In this document: positions 31,088 through 43,240 of the stretch, piece after piece
Layout of the letters: each line of letters starts with the position of its first letter
How positions within the stretch are numbered: the stretch's first letter is position 1
Source: Aporrectodea caliginosa
Taxonomy: Eukaryota; Annelida; Clitellata; Crassiclitellata; Lumbricidae
NCBI GenBank assembly: GCA_020284085.1
Contig: JACEVL010000481.1
Coordinates: 398,001 to 462,000 of the forward strand
Reading direction: 5' to 3'
Length of the DNA stretch: 64,000 bases
Notes under the pieces: model-generated
The model's database searches: none
The model's input: only the letters and a program-made list of their open reading frames with translations
Told to the model about the DNA's origin: nothing
Program-made: the position numbers and the translations under genes

Positions 31088-34000
31088 ATGGCTTCTCGAG
31101 CCAATACATTATTGAGGATAAAGGTGATGTCGATATCGATACTGGTTTACATAACACAACACGGAGTGCTGAGTTCAGATCAAGGTAAGTTACTTATTAT
31201 TATCAGGACAACACTTCTTCTAGGTTTTATGCATTTTATGCGCCCATTCGCAAGAATCAGTTTAAAGTTCTAAGTCAGGAAAATAAAACCATGATATACT
31301 CACAATTGCAAGCAACAATCATCCTGACAAAAGAAGGTCCACTCAAGCTATTCAGCATTTACATTAATGCCGTAGAGTTTGGAAATAGACCAATTCCATT
31401 ACATTTTGTTCCCGCGAAAAGGTTTTCTGCGCTAAAGAGAACCAAATAATTACATGTTTTGGGTAATTTCCCTAAAAGCAACAAACTCCACCTTCTTTCG
31501 GAAAGAGAAGTCGGTAAAACAGATCAAAACAGAAACTAGATGTTCAAATGACCCTACAAATTAATGAGCGCAGTTCCGACAATGTCGACTTCGGCTTAAC
31601 TGGGTCTGTGGAAAAGATTGTAATTCTTAAATGCGTTATAGGCATAGGCCTAAATGGCAACAACTTTCATCATAACAGTGCTGCTCATATAGGAACTTCA
31701 GACTGGTTATGTTTCTCATATTTTATTGGTATTTATACTTACCATTTGAAAATACAAGATATTTTATTCTAAAGTCAGAAGTCATTCACCATTGTTCGTG
31801 ATCAAAGTTAGGTCAAGGCTCAAAGCCATCTCAATGTAAAACATTTGCCAGATTCCTCAAACTTACGACGCCTTTTATTAGCAGACAGCTATATATTGGG
31901 CTTTTAAATAATTCGGTGACCATATATTTAGATAATTAGCGATAAAATTGACCTAAAATCAATTGTTTTCAATTGTTTAGTCGCAACAACTGACTACTGT
32001 ATGAATGAACGATTTTCACCGCATTGTGCGAAAAATGAAGCAATATTGGTAACTGCTGCCACCTATGGACGAATGCGAATCGGTCGATGTATAACAGCAA
32101 AAGAAGTCGATGCACACAGATTGACCTTCGGTGATGATCCTCGTTATCTTGGATGTTCTGAAGATGTTTTGTCGGTATTGGATCTAAAATGTTCTGGAAA
32201 GACCGATTGCGACGTTCGTGTGATTGATATGGCGCTTGAAAGTGTCGCACCATGCTATCCTGGTCTCTTTGGATACCTCGAAGTCAGCTATGATTGCATT
32301 GTTGGTGGGTTTTCTTTAATGCTACATTGGCCCACAGTTTGTAGACTACTTTTTGTGACTGGCCAACCATCAACCCAGATCTGATGTTTCTTCAAGATCC
32401 CCTTCTCGCTGTCTAGTCAATTCATGAGTCAAATTACTCAAATGTTGCTTAACTTGTGCGGCACTAAATATATATGTAAAAAATTTAAAAACTGCCTTAA
32501 CTCGTCTTCAGCTTTCTGAATGCTCTCTTTCTTCTAATAAATTTCTTTATGTAGTTGGACACTCAAGCACCGTTTAAATCTGCTTTTCCGTATTCTCTTT
32601 CACAAATTAAGCACAAAAAAGAGAAAAGCGGCCATCACTTCTTAAACTACATACATGTCTTCTAAGTCTTATGCAATTTCGAAACAAATACTGATCGCAA
32701 ATGCATGTTGCTTGCGGATTTAATGAAGCTACATCGAGAGAGAAATCTGGTTTTATCTGCAACACAATTACATCACGCTAAAATTGTGAGAATATTAATA
32801 CGCTTAGCATAGCTAATACTGTGCTGCATTTCCTTAATTTTACTATTAACTATTCCGTACATTGCATAAATTATGGGATAGCACCTTGCTTTATGCTTAC
32901 AAGACGGAATGTCTAGAAGTCATGTTTTGCATTGAATTTACATGATCACAAATACCATATACGCACATATAAAACAGTTTCTATAAAAATGGATCGCACT
33001 TACATGAGTTGCTAACTTTACATGATCATTCGTGTCATAGATCATTGTCCACACATTACAAAATAACATCTACTACATCAACTGTCCTTTAGGCAGACCC
33101 TCCAACAGGCCTATACGACTGCTTTGTAGCATTTAGATAGATTAACGTCATCAACTTGCCGCGTAGTTCCTCTAGACATAATTATTTATGTTAGTTTAGT
33201 TTATTCCTATATACTGTATTTGTAGCTCTTTATGTAGATATATAAATTATATTATGTAAATGCAATGTGGATACGTAAATTTTAAATTTCTTTAATTAAT
33301 CTGTTTATATCGTGTTAACATTTTTATCATAGCCCTCGAACTGTCTCATAAACCCCAATTGGCTAGTAAGAGGAGTTAATGGGAAGACCGTCACAACACA
33401 TCACATCGCTACATTCGATCTAATACTCCACTTTGATAGCAACATTAAACAGGGTCTATCATTGTCAAAAAAAGAACAGAGTGGCTAATATATTCGCCAA
33501 GGAATGCATTGCTTAACTATATATATGTGACTGAAATACAAACGTAGTTTGTGTACTACAGTTGCAGACGAAGAGCGTTCGTGTTCGGTGATTGCTTCTG
33601 TTGTTCCCTCTCACATAATCGGTTTATCAGATGAATCTCAGCGAATCTGTGGAACAATGCGTCAGCCATGGACCGTCGAGGCACCCATTGGTCAGAAGAT
33701 CAGGATCAGTCTACTCGACTTCAGTGCATCAAGATCGGGAGAGATGAAGGAGCAAATGAAGCAGCCATGTCATAGTTACGGAGTCATCATGGATAGAGGA
33801 AGCAAACGCAATGTTTCCATATGTGGCGGTGGAGCACACAGGGAGAGCGATTTGTACACGTCAACTGGAAATGTAATGGAGATAGTTTTCAACACAGAAG
33901 ATCATAAGAAAAATGCCACTGATATTCGGAAATTTATGCTTCGTATTGAAGGTAGGCGGTTTTCTTTTTCTACGATACGTTACTGTAGTCCAGTATCGTA

Positions 34001-36505
34001 AAATTAGGAACTTATTATTTTATTTCTTTAGTGTGTGACTGTCTCATACAGGTTCCAATAGGTATGATATCTGCAAAATAAGTTAACTTTCTCATATACC
34101 CTTTATTAAAAATAAAAGCTGCTTATATTATGTAGTTATATATGCGTGTTTTAAATTGCCGGTTTATCCAGTATATATTCAGTATTATGCAGGCGTAATG
34201 TATGAATGTATGTATATGAAAATTGCCTACAATGCCCTACATATAAAGTCTATAATTATGATGACGAGTGACTTCAGTCTTTCCTTTGGTTGACTTGACC
34301 CACAAAGTTATGCTGCTCGGCAATGAACATCACCCTAGTACATATATCGACTTAACAATTAATTGACTCTCTAAGAGATTTTTTATTTGTATCTTTTCCA
34401 GCGACTTTAAAAAAAGCATTACATAAAGTTTTAATCATGACGCGTGACCTCAACCCTTCCTTTAGCTGACTTAACCTATCAAGTTAGGCTGCTCGGCGCT
34501 CAGCATGATTGTATTACCCTAGCGACTTAACAATAATAGGCTATTAAGAGAGCCTCTAAGAAATTTTTCACTTGTACCTCTTCCAGTGATTTATTAAAAC
34601 GTCAACTCCGCCACTGCGAGTACTTTGACAGCGCCAGTCTAGCAGGACATTCGTAAGCAACACAAGGCGCCCTAATTTTTTTCCGATTTGCATTTCTTGC
34701 ATTGATATTCTTCACTTTCAAAGGCAAGAATAATAATCTCTGTTACATACACAGCGGTGGGCTGTGTGGATCTCATTCCGCCAGAGGACGCTTGGTTGAA
34801 GAGAAGCGATGATTCGATTGTGATTGGATGTTACTCCAGTCGCCAAACTTGGCATCTTCACTGTGAAGGAGAAAAGTGGATTGGCGTCTTTGGAAACTGC
34901 TCGCAAGGTCAAGGTCAGTAAGGATTGATCATATCCCCTTAATAGTTTTTGTTTAAAAATCGCTATGCAAAGTTAACGATAACTTTAAAACGCCGAAAAG
35001 TGAATGAAACAATACCTTTTCAATAAGCTAAATGCAATACTTGTTTCATTTACTATTGTCGAAGTTTCAAACTACTTCAAGAATATTTGCTCAAGGTTCT
35101 ACAAAGTAACCGCCTATGGGAAGGCTCAGGCCCGTACTCTCCGCGTTACGAGCCGAAGGCTCTAATAGACTACGCTACGTATCAACAGTCCCTTCTGTGT
35201 GACAATTAGTTATTGTATGAGTCATTGAGTGATTCCAGTTCCTATATCAAGCGAGTGTTGGGTTTCACCAGATCCATTCTTAATTGCTTGGGCGAATCGA
35301 TTTCTGCTAATGCCAATCCGTTTTCTAATACGACCGATAATCGTTTTACTTTGGCGTTTGTTTTCAATATTTCAGCACCTGACACAATTGTGGAATCGCA
35401 GCCTAAGGCCGAAACCTGGAGCGATGAACAAGGTGAGCTGTCGTTGAAACTGGCCTAACAGGATAAGCAATAACATTGATTTCGAAAACCTTTATTCCGT
35501 GAACTTTTTGGTGATATCTTTGTGAGTGACTTATCTGTGTAATAAATGAATGTAAAAAAGTAATTAACTTTCTGTCGTAAGAATTTCTCGCGTTTTCGTG
35601 TTGCCTATAGTGCATAATTATATTATCGTATGATCATTATGGTTCGTTTCCAGTTCATAGGAAATTCTTGAAAGTGAAATAGCCTACTTGCTAGCCTATC
35701 GCTGACTAGTGTAACCATTCATATGTTTAACTAACTGCTGTGAAATAGCACACAAGTTCGTGATTTTCGAGGAATAATTAAGGAAGGAAAAATTAATAAG
35801 TCAAACGGAAACGAAGAGTGCATAATTCTCAATAGTGAAAGGACAAGAATCTGATTTTATCGAGAAATTCATTTAAAATTTAAAAATCTAACCTACCTAT
35901 TTTGTATAAGACATTGAACTCTAAGTTTTGAGCAAAAATGACGTTGCATATCGATGAGAATTAAAAAACTATTGGTCAAATTATTATTAAAACTAGTTTT
36001 GAAATATATCACAATTTGCAAATACTATAGTTCTGTACTATTTTTCTTATTTTTTAGTTTTGACTATGGTTGCCGTTGGAGGATTTACACTTACAATTTG
36101 CCTGGGGGTTTTATGCACAGGCATCATTTGCTTATGCAGGTAGGTAATAATGATTCTGTTGATTCTATATAATAGAGACGTCGCTTTCTTAACACATCTA
36201 TAACCTGCTAAAATATATATAAATTCTCTTGACTAATCACTGATTTCTTACTTTTTATAGAAATGGATTTTCAATGTTTCAGATACTCAACTCAGAGTAA
36301 GAAAAAGCAAGACTACAGAACACTTAACTTCAGTACAGCAAGGAATCAGATGGAGTCCAGAACAGTTTCAGACAGGACAGAGAACGACAGGCGAGTCCTG
36401 GCGGCACAAGAGACGCCGACATATTCAGTCTACGCTGGAGAAAGCATCATTAACACCCCCGATAACTTAATCAGTTATAACAGCAATCCATCTGTGCGTC
36501 TGTAA
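31088..36505 (+). CDS. Receptor-like gene D: lectin/CUB-like/CCP-like transmembrane protein
   Basis: Complete seven-exon model: signal 31088-31184, SUEL-type lectin 31981-32304, CUB-like 33562-33951, CCP-like 34755-34913, linker 35376-35432, transmembrane 36058-36139, tail 36283-36505. Coding total is 1332 nt, 443 residues. Closest to C in every exon. The lectin domain has YGR and APC in place of DPC, and LDLKC where the others have an R (or Q in G) at the third position. The CUB-like domain differs from C at only a few residues. The arginine before the final Arg of the transmembrane exon is replaced by Cys (ICLC then R), weakening the basic stop-transfer flank, though the tail's own lysines follow. 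The tail has QDYRTLNF and TPTYSVYAGES. Introns are free of the mobile elements seen in C. Confidence 0.9.
34262..34605. repeat. Local tandem duplication in gene D intron
   Basis: Two diverged copies of about 170 bp (34262-34430 and 34437-34605), both with a tgacttgacc/tgacttaacc stretch, a gctgctcggc block and a cttttccag/ctcttccag end. Gene C has a single copy at about 26035-26210. Confidence 0.7.
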
Positions 36506-37433
36506 AGAGCTAGGGTCAACTATTAAATGTTATATCCGAAATATATATAAGCTATATCGATTTCGCTAAAGTAAACTGTAGATTTGGCAGTGCGTCTGTA
36601 TTGCTGATAATTTTCCGCATATTTTCATTGTCAGATATTTTATGTTATCAAACTGACAGTCAAGAACTTTTCCAGCAATTCTGCGACATAAAATAAGCTT
36701 GTGATCACGACTTTAGATGTTTGGATGCTGTCGAAGAAATGCCGGGTTTAGAAGTGCTTTTATTACTAGCATTAAAAAAACGCCAATGTGACCGCCACAC
36801 TTGGCTTCGCAATTCAGCTTTCTGTATAATATATGTATGTTAGATGTGAAGAACTATAACTCTTGTGACTGTAGTAATGGTTGCTTTAGATTTGCTACTT
36901 AATTTTTAATTCTTTCGTTTTTGTAGCTTTCGCTTTAGAAACTTAATTTTTAAAGTTTGAAATATCACCAAAGCAAATTGCTGTAGGCTAATACAAAATT
37001 TAATTGCTAAGAATTATTTTGTTTCATAGCTTAAAAGGCCTAAATTGTTGTCGCAATAACATCTCTTTTACGTCTTCAAACTGTTCAATCGCATTCACGA
37101 TGACGATGGCATAAAACTGTGGTTGCAGTGATATAAAAACCAGGCGCTACACAGGTGGGACCCGTCATGGTGATGAACCCAAGTTTGGAAACATTAAATT
37201 AATTGAAGGCCTACTTATTTACTTAAACATCCAGTTGTCGAATGCATCAGCTTTACATGACTTCAAGCACAAAGCCGCGAATGTTATCTTTCTATGGCAC
37301 TACATTATCTTCTTTGATCGGTTTTGTATTTGCGTACTTAAAATTTTACATAGGCTATATTAAAATGAAAAGTACAAATTTACTCATCAGCAGCTACAAA
37401 GGAAGGCATTGGTAGAAATTTATCTGCGCGATG

Positions 37434-37454
37434 CGTTTTGAGACGACCCCTGAC
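37434..37454 (+). promoter_or_regulatory. Array-wide promoter-like module, gene E
   Basis: CGTTTTGAGACGACCCCTGA, then a tataaaa-type box (37484) and TTAATGCGCGCGAA at 37511-37524. It is 226 bp before the gene E ATG. This GAGACG form is shared with A and, with one change, G. Confidence 0.68.
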
Positions 37455-37680
37455 ATTCTCCTGCATAATATATTTTGAAAACTATAAAACCTTAGCACAG
37501 CTTTTACAAATTAATGCGCGCGAATAGAAATTCTGTTAATATTAGCATAGAAAATTCTAAACAGTCTCGTCTTTTTAATCTATTCACTGTGGATAAGAGT
37601 GACGTTTAAACTGTGTCTCATTGGTGATTACTGGTTTTACTCGCTAAAACGACTGCGCCTTTGTACTTAAAACTCCAGCG

Positions 37681-40600
37681 ATGTTGCAGCTGAAGGTATT
37701 AGTGACAGTAGTATTGGTTTTGAATATGCCATACTCTGCACATTCAGAAGAAGAAAATGCTGATCGAGGTAAATGCCACGTTATCGATTAATGTCTATTC
37801 ATTTAATTAGATCCTAATGAAGCTGCGGAATCACTTGCGCAGACGTAGGCCCTTGAGAATTTCTAGAGGCTATTTACTTGGAGTGATTCTGATGCAGTAT
37901 GTTAAAGTATTTGCCCAAATTTGCTTCGTACATTCGATATACAGTAGGACCCTGTGTGCGCTATTGCCATATAATGTATGAAGTAGGCTACATGTAGTCT
38001 CTTTTTGTGCAGTTGAGGCGGAAAGTATAACGTTATGTGGTGTCTATTAGCAGAAGTTGACAATGACTGTGATCTTTACCGACTTAAATTGTAGGAAGGG
38101 GAACAAAGAGTTGGATAGCACAGAAGTAAAACGCCAACGTGTTAGCGGATGTGTTACCCTAGGCCTACTGTACCAAACAGTAATGCTACAAAATGTAAAC
38201 TTTGCAAAAGTGGTATCGGTTCACCTTGACCTTTGTGGTTGTTTAAATGTAGGTAGGCCGGTTAAAGGCCCGGTATGCGTCTTGTGTGTTATGACTCCAG
38301 CACTATCGTTTGCTGTGGTGCCAGCCCCAAGCTGGATATAGGAGGAGGGCGACGCTAATCATCTTCGTTATGACATATAGCGTCGTTAAACAGAAACCAA
38401 ACTCTTGTGCGTTATGCAACAGGAAACTAAAGCATAAGACAGAGATTAGATTAGACATAGATTAATGAGTAACTTGGCAAAATGTCTTGTTTACTAGTAT
38501 CCTGTAACATTTTATAGATGCAGCAGAAGAGTACTGCCAATACGAATACTTTAAACCTCAGTGTCTGAAGAATGAGGTGATACTTATGAAGAGCGCCACC
38601 TATGGACGAATGCACATTGGACGATGCATAACAAGCGAAGAAGTGGACGCACACAGATCTGTGACAGGAGACGACCCTCGTTATTTTGGCTGCTCAGCTG
38701 ATGTCCTCTCCCTACTCGATCGAAAATGTTCCGGAAAGACTGACTGTGAAGTGCGCGTCATCGATATGTCACTAGAAAAGATCAAACCGTGTTTTCCAGG
38801 TCTAAACGTGTATCTTGAAGTGACCTACGATTGTATTAATGGTTTGTTTTTACCGTAAATTATAGTCTACACATATTTACTGTGATGAGATCTTGCTTTG
38901 ATGGTCTGAGCTGGCTTGTGGTCTCTATTGTTGTTTTCGATCCTATGCGCAGATACAATACAGTACAATACTATACAAAAAGATGATTATAGGTAAAGTT
39001 TATGCTGAGTTAAGGCTGTCTGGGTGTTTCATGCTTTCGCATCTAACTGACCTCTGAGAATTAAGTTGATTGAGGCATGCAACAAATAAAAATAAGATAA
39101 TTACAGCATCCTGTTTTTGCGAGTAGAACAGTAGACGAGACGATACAAATGTTTCAAACCAATCGTACTTGAATTATTTTTGGAATCAAAAGATGTAGGC
39201 CTAATGAGAGAAATAAATAATTAATTAAAGCGGAGATTTAGTTTATGACAACCGTCTGTAGCGTGGTTATATACATGTAATTAAGAGTTATCCTTATACA
39301 GTTGTAGATGAAGAGCGTTCGTGTGTAGTGACTGCTTCCAATCTTCCAATTCATATAATCGGTTCATCTGAAGCTATGCGAATCTGTGGAACAAACGTTC
39401 AGCCGTGGACCGTCGAAGCACCCATTGGTCAGAGGATTAGCGTCCGTCTGATTGAATTCGCTGCTTCCGATTCTACTGAAATTGTGGAACAAAACAGGCA
39501 GTCATGTCGCAGTTATGGGGTCATCGTGGAAAAGGGAAGCAAACGAAATGTTTCCATCTGTGGCGATGGACAACACAGAGAGAATGAGTTGCATTTATCA
39601 GATGGAAATGCTCTGGACATCATCTTCAATCTGCAAGAAGAAAAGAAACACAATGTAGAAGCTGCAACATTTATGCTCAAACTTGAAGGTAGGTCCAGTT
39701 GATTGTCATTACAGTTTTCAGTACAACTAGTTTCACCCATGAGCTTCTACGTGTTTATTTGATAATGAATTTATAAATGTACGGACTAAGCCTAACATAA
39801 TAACGTGTCAATCCGTGCATAAAGAGTAAAAACATTTACGAAAAATGGATACGTTAAATAGAAAATTAATATGAATAATTATTGTTTTTCTCGAATGTTT
39901 TAAGAGGCGAAGAATCCAGTTTATTATAAGCACAAGAAGTTTAATGTTCTATGCTGCATGCAGCTGTCGGATGTTCGGACTTGATTCCGCCAGAGGACGC
40001 TTGGTTGAAGAGAAGCGATGATTCGATTGTGATTGGCTGTTACTCCAGTCGCCAAACTTGGCATCTTCACTGCGAAGGAGAAAAGTGGATTGGCGTCTTT
40101 GGAAACTGCTCAGAAGGTTGGCATATAATATAATCTGTTACCTATAATTACAGTCATTTACTCTCTATCTTACAGGAATACCTCGCATGATATCAACAAT
40201 CACAGTGGGGTAGTTTACATTTTATAGTTGAAAATGGTTTCCATAGTTGCCTTAAACGCCAAGATAGCCTAGTAGCTTAAATAAAGATAATCAACATTAA
40301 ACATTTCACATTGCTAAAATATATGAAGCCAGATATATCAAAATTAAATACAATTCAACCTGTTACTCGTTAAGTTAGTTCAGTTGAAGTAGAAAATAAT
40401 GTACAATCTAACATACTTAGTGGGATTGTTATTATTTTGTAGAGCAAGATCTGGTTGTACAATCTGAGATTAGGCCTATGTCAGACAACTGGACCGATGA
40501 ACAAGGTGTCGCCTATCTGTTTGTATTACGACGGCAATATGTTATATTCATACGTTTACAATATAAAGTTTATACGCAGCACGTTTAGACCTATATTTCA

Positions 40601-41859
40601 TAAGTATTTATTTGCAATTTTAAACTTGTTTCACTTTGCATTTCATTTTTTGCCATCCTATGTAAAAATATAGACCCCTACAATATTTCAAAACCGAACC
40701 ACGAATAGCTAAAACTTTTTCTTAACCCGGCACAATTGTTTTAAACTCATTGTTTCAATCAGTTAAATAAACAGTGGGGATTTTTAAAAATTGCAAAGTT
40801 TAGCCTACCATTCATATTGAAATTTAGAATATATGCGAATAACATAAAATTATGTTTTCAATAACTCTAAAAATAGTCGACATGTCAAACCTAACACAAA
40901 ATAAAATGGCTGTTTGTTTTTCAGTGTTGACTGTGGTTGCAGTCGCAGGATTTACACTGACAGTTTGCATAGCAATTCTCTGCACAGGAATTGTTTGCTT
41001 ACGCAGGTAGGCCAGGATGAGAGTCTGTGGTCATATGAAACCCGCTAGCTTCATAAGGCAAATAATTTCAGAGCACGAGTTGTAAATTCATTAGCTAGAT
41101 TAAATGTCTAGTCTGCATTAGTCACAATGGAGGTACATGTAGTTTGAGAAATAGGCCAGTAGTGCGGCTAATTGGATAGATTGATGCAGCACTTTTATTT
41201 TAAAAATGTAAAAAAAACTTCGGAACCACTTCGGACGGGTGTTTTGTAATTAAGATTATCCTTCTTCTATTTAGTGACAAAATACAAAAACACCGAATTC
41301 AAAACATGTGCAATTTTGTGCAACATGGTAACAAAGAAACTAAACTGAAGGGAACTGCAGAGAGAAACATGGATTTCTGTCTACATCCTTAGGAACAAAT
41401 ATGTATCCTAATTTGTGTCAGTTCGCCCTACAACTGACAGCTTTGATTTTGCACTGAAGAATACATATGTCTCTTGAAAAATTCACTTTGGGATATTTTG
41501 ACAATATACGCTCGACTGCCTTAGCTTCTGAAGAACCTAAGCATTAATTTACAGTATTATACAGCGCTCCAGTTGGAGGTATGATGATATCAGCATATCT
41601 GTGCTCTCTTTGCACTGCTAGGACAAACAGTTAATTGATTATTGTGATGCATTATAGATTTTCAGCCAAAGGCAAGAAGAAGCAAGATTATAATACGCTG
41701 ACGTATCATACGAATTCGGCTCAACACAGAGATCAGAGAATGCCTAACGAGTTTACAACTGACGTCATTGGAAATGACGCCAACATGATGAATATGCAAC
41801 AAGCACCAATGTATTCAGTCTTCGTGGGAGACAGTGGCTTCAATGAGACTGAAAATTAG
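37681..41859 (+). CDS. Receptor-like gene E: lectin/CUB-like/CCP-like transmembrane protein, second tail class
   Basis: Complete seven-exon model: signal 37681-37768, SUEL-type lectin 38518-38841, CUB-like 39302-39688, CCP-like 39964-40116, linker 40443-40505, transmembrane 40925-41006, tail 41658-41859. Coding total is 1299 nt, 432 residues. The signal peptide starts MLQLKVLVTVV. The lectin domain has YGRMHIGRC (His unlike the others) and KPC in place of DPC. The CUB-like domain has VDEERSC and KRNVSIC. The linker has VVQSE. The membrane segment (VAVAGFTLTV) and tail (QDYNTLTY, QQAPMYSVFVGDS) define a class shared only with G. A SINE-like element lies in the first intron (38231-38400). Confidence 0.9.
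38231..38400 (+). mobile_element. SINE-like repeat in gene E intron 1
   Basis: The segment ggaggagggcgacgctaat followed by cgttat and tagcgtcgttaaac recurs at 58248-58295 inside the LTR-like insertion (ggaggagggcgacgctgatg). A dispersed element is the simplest explanation; full boundaries and family are not determined. Confidence 0.5.
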
Positions 41860-42948
41860 AGCAGTTAGGCTCATTTACGGCCTACAATACCAGAACATGT
41901 TCATATTTTTACTTATTCTAAGAAGAACACAGAATGCAAACGCAGAAATCCTTTGCGTTGGCCATCTTGCGCTTATGTATTTTTAAATGAACGAGTAGAC
42001 CTCTATTTCTGCTTTTAAATAGCAAGTCTACTGACCTTTCGATAATGTTCTTAATTTTGATATCTGCGTTACAAGTTTCGATTTTTGCGAAATGCTGCAT
42101 TGAGATTGTTGGAAGTTAGTAATCTGAGTGTTATTTCCGTCTGAATACTAAATAGAATCGTAAAATTCACAATAGTAGGGGCCTAGTAGTGTGCAACGAT
42201 CGTTGCTCTTTTGACTGGAGACTGGAACATATAACTCCCTGATGCCGAGCCGACCAATAAGGCCTGCCATTTAAGGATAATCTTTAATTTTATTTTCTCC
42301 TTGACAGAGGCCAATAGAGTGCATTTCTCATATAATCCGATATAAGATTGAAATTCGGTAGATTGGTTAGTAATTGTGCGGTTCACTAGTCATGCGAGGA
42401 TAGAGTTGCAGTGGTCGAGGCGTTTCAGAATGAACGGATTTATAAGGAGTTCGGCTAAAACGATAAATTGCGCTGAATAAACAGTGTCTGATGCATCTAG
42501 TAATATAAGGACAAAGGGAGGAAGAGAGAGGGGTAACTGTTTCAACAAACGATGTACAAAAATAGCAAAATATTACCAGAAAAGTGGCCAACAAAAACAA
42601 TTTCACCAATCAGTCTTTCGATGTTATAGATCTTAAGAAGATTTACTAATTAATGTATCATTACTCTAAATGACAGTGTAAATTGTCAAACTTTAAAGAC
42701 CAATATTACGTTGCAAAATTAAGCCGTTGAAAGAACATAGATCTAAACAATTATCTAGGCTACCATTATGACAGCACGTTTTTACTATGGCTTAAGAGAT
42801 TAACGACTATGTTTCGTAATACCAATTGTTAGATACAAATTTTAAATGTTAGCCAATAATAGGTCCTTGAATGTTATTACTCGCATTTCCTATTGGAAAT
42901 AATAGGCCTAGCATGTAATGCATTCAGAAAAGTACGAATGGTGTGCAA
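41860..42948. other. E-F spacer
   Basis: Contains a decayed LINE remnant near 42370-42480 and otherwise AT-rich sequence without supported coding. Confidence 0.5.
42370..42480 (-). mobile_element. Highly decayed LINE remnant
   Basis: A minus-strand frame reads INPFILKRLDHCNSILA, matching the (S)FILTRLDYCN(S)LL reverse-transcriptase block of the LINEs at 867-1217 and 15754-16416. Frameshifts and stops surround it. Confidence 0.6.
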
Positions 42949-42970
42949 CGTTTTGAGTCGGTCCCTGACC
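42949..42970 (+). promoter_or_regulatory. Array-wide promoter-like module, gene F
   Basis: CGTTTTGAGTCGGTCCCTGA, then tattaaatgc and CGAATCTCTGCGCGT at 43009-43023. It is 270 bp before the gene F ATG and resembles H most. Confidence 0.65.
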
Positions 42971-43240
42971 TCCGGCGACATATTAAATGCATGGTAATTA
43001 AACCAACCGAATCTCTGCGCGTCATCGAATAAACATTAGCTGTAGGAGTGTGTTAATTGAGCATCCGGTCATTGACTGAAAAACCAGCAGCATGGAAATT
43101 TGTGGCCTGTCTTTGCTTTAAAGTTTTAAGTTAGACCTTGTAGTCTGTGTTTTAAAGCAAAGGCTTGCGTCAGAGCTTAGACAGCATCTGCTATCTGTTG
43201 AGATGGTTTTCTAAGCACACAGAGAAAGCTGGACGATAAC

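Larger units (their letters stand above)
29785..37100. repeat. Segmental duplication, copy 2 (contains gene D)
   Basis: Partner of 18655-29070. It lacks the five or so mobile elements found in copy 1, so it approximates the pre-insertion state. It has its own internal duplication of about 170 bp at 34262-34605. Confidence 0.8.
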
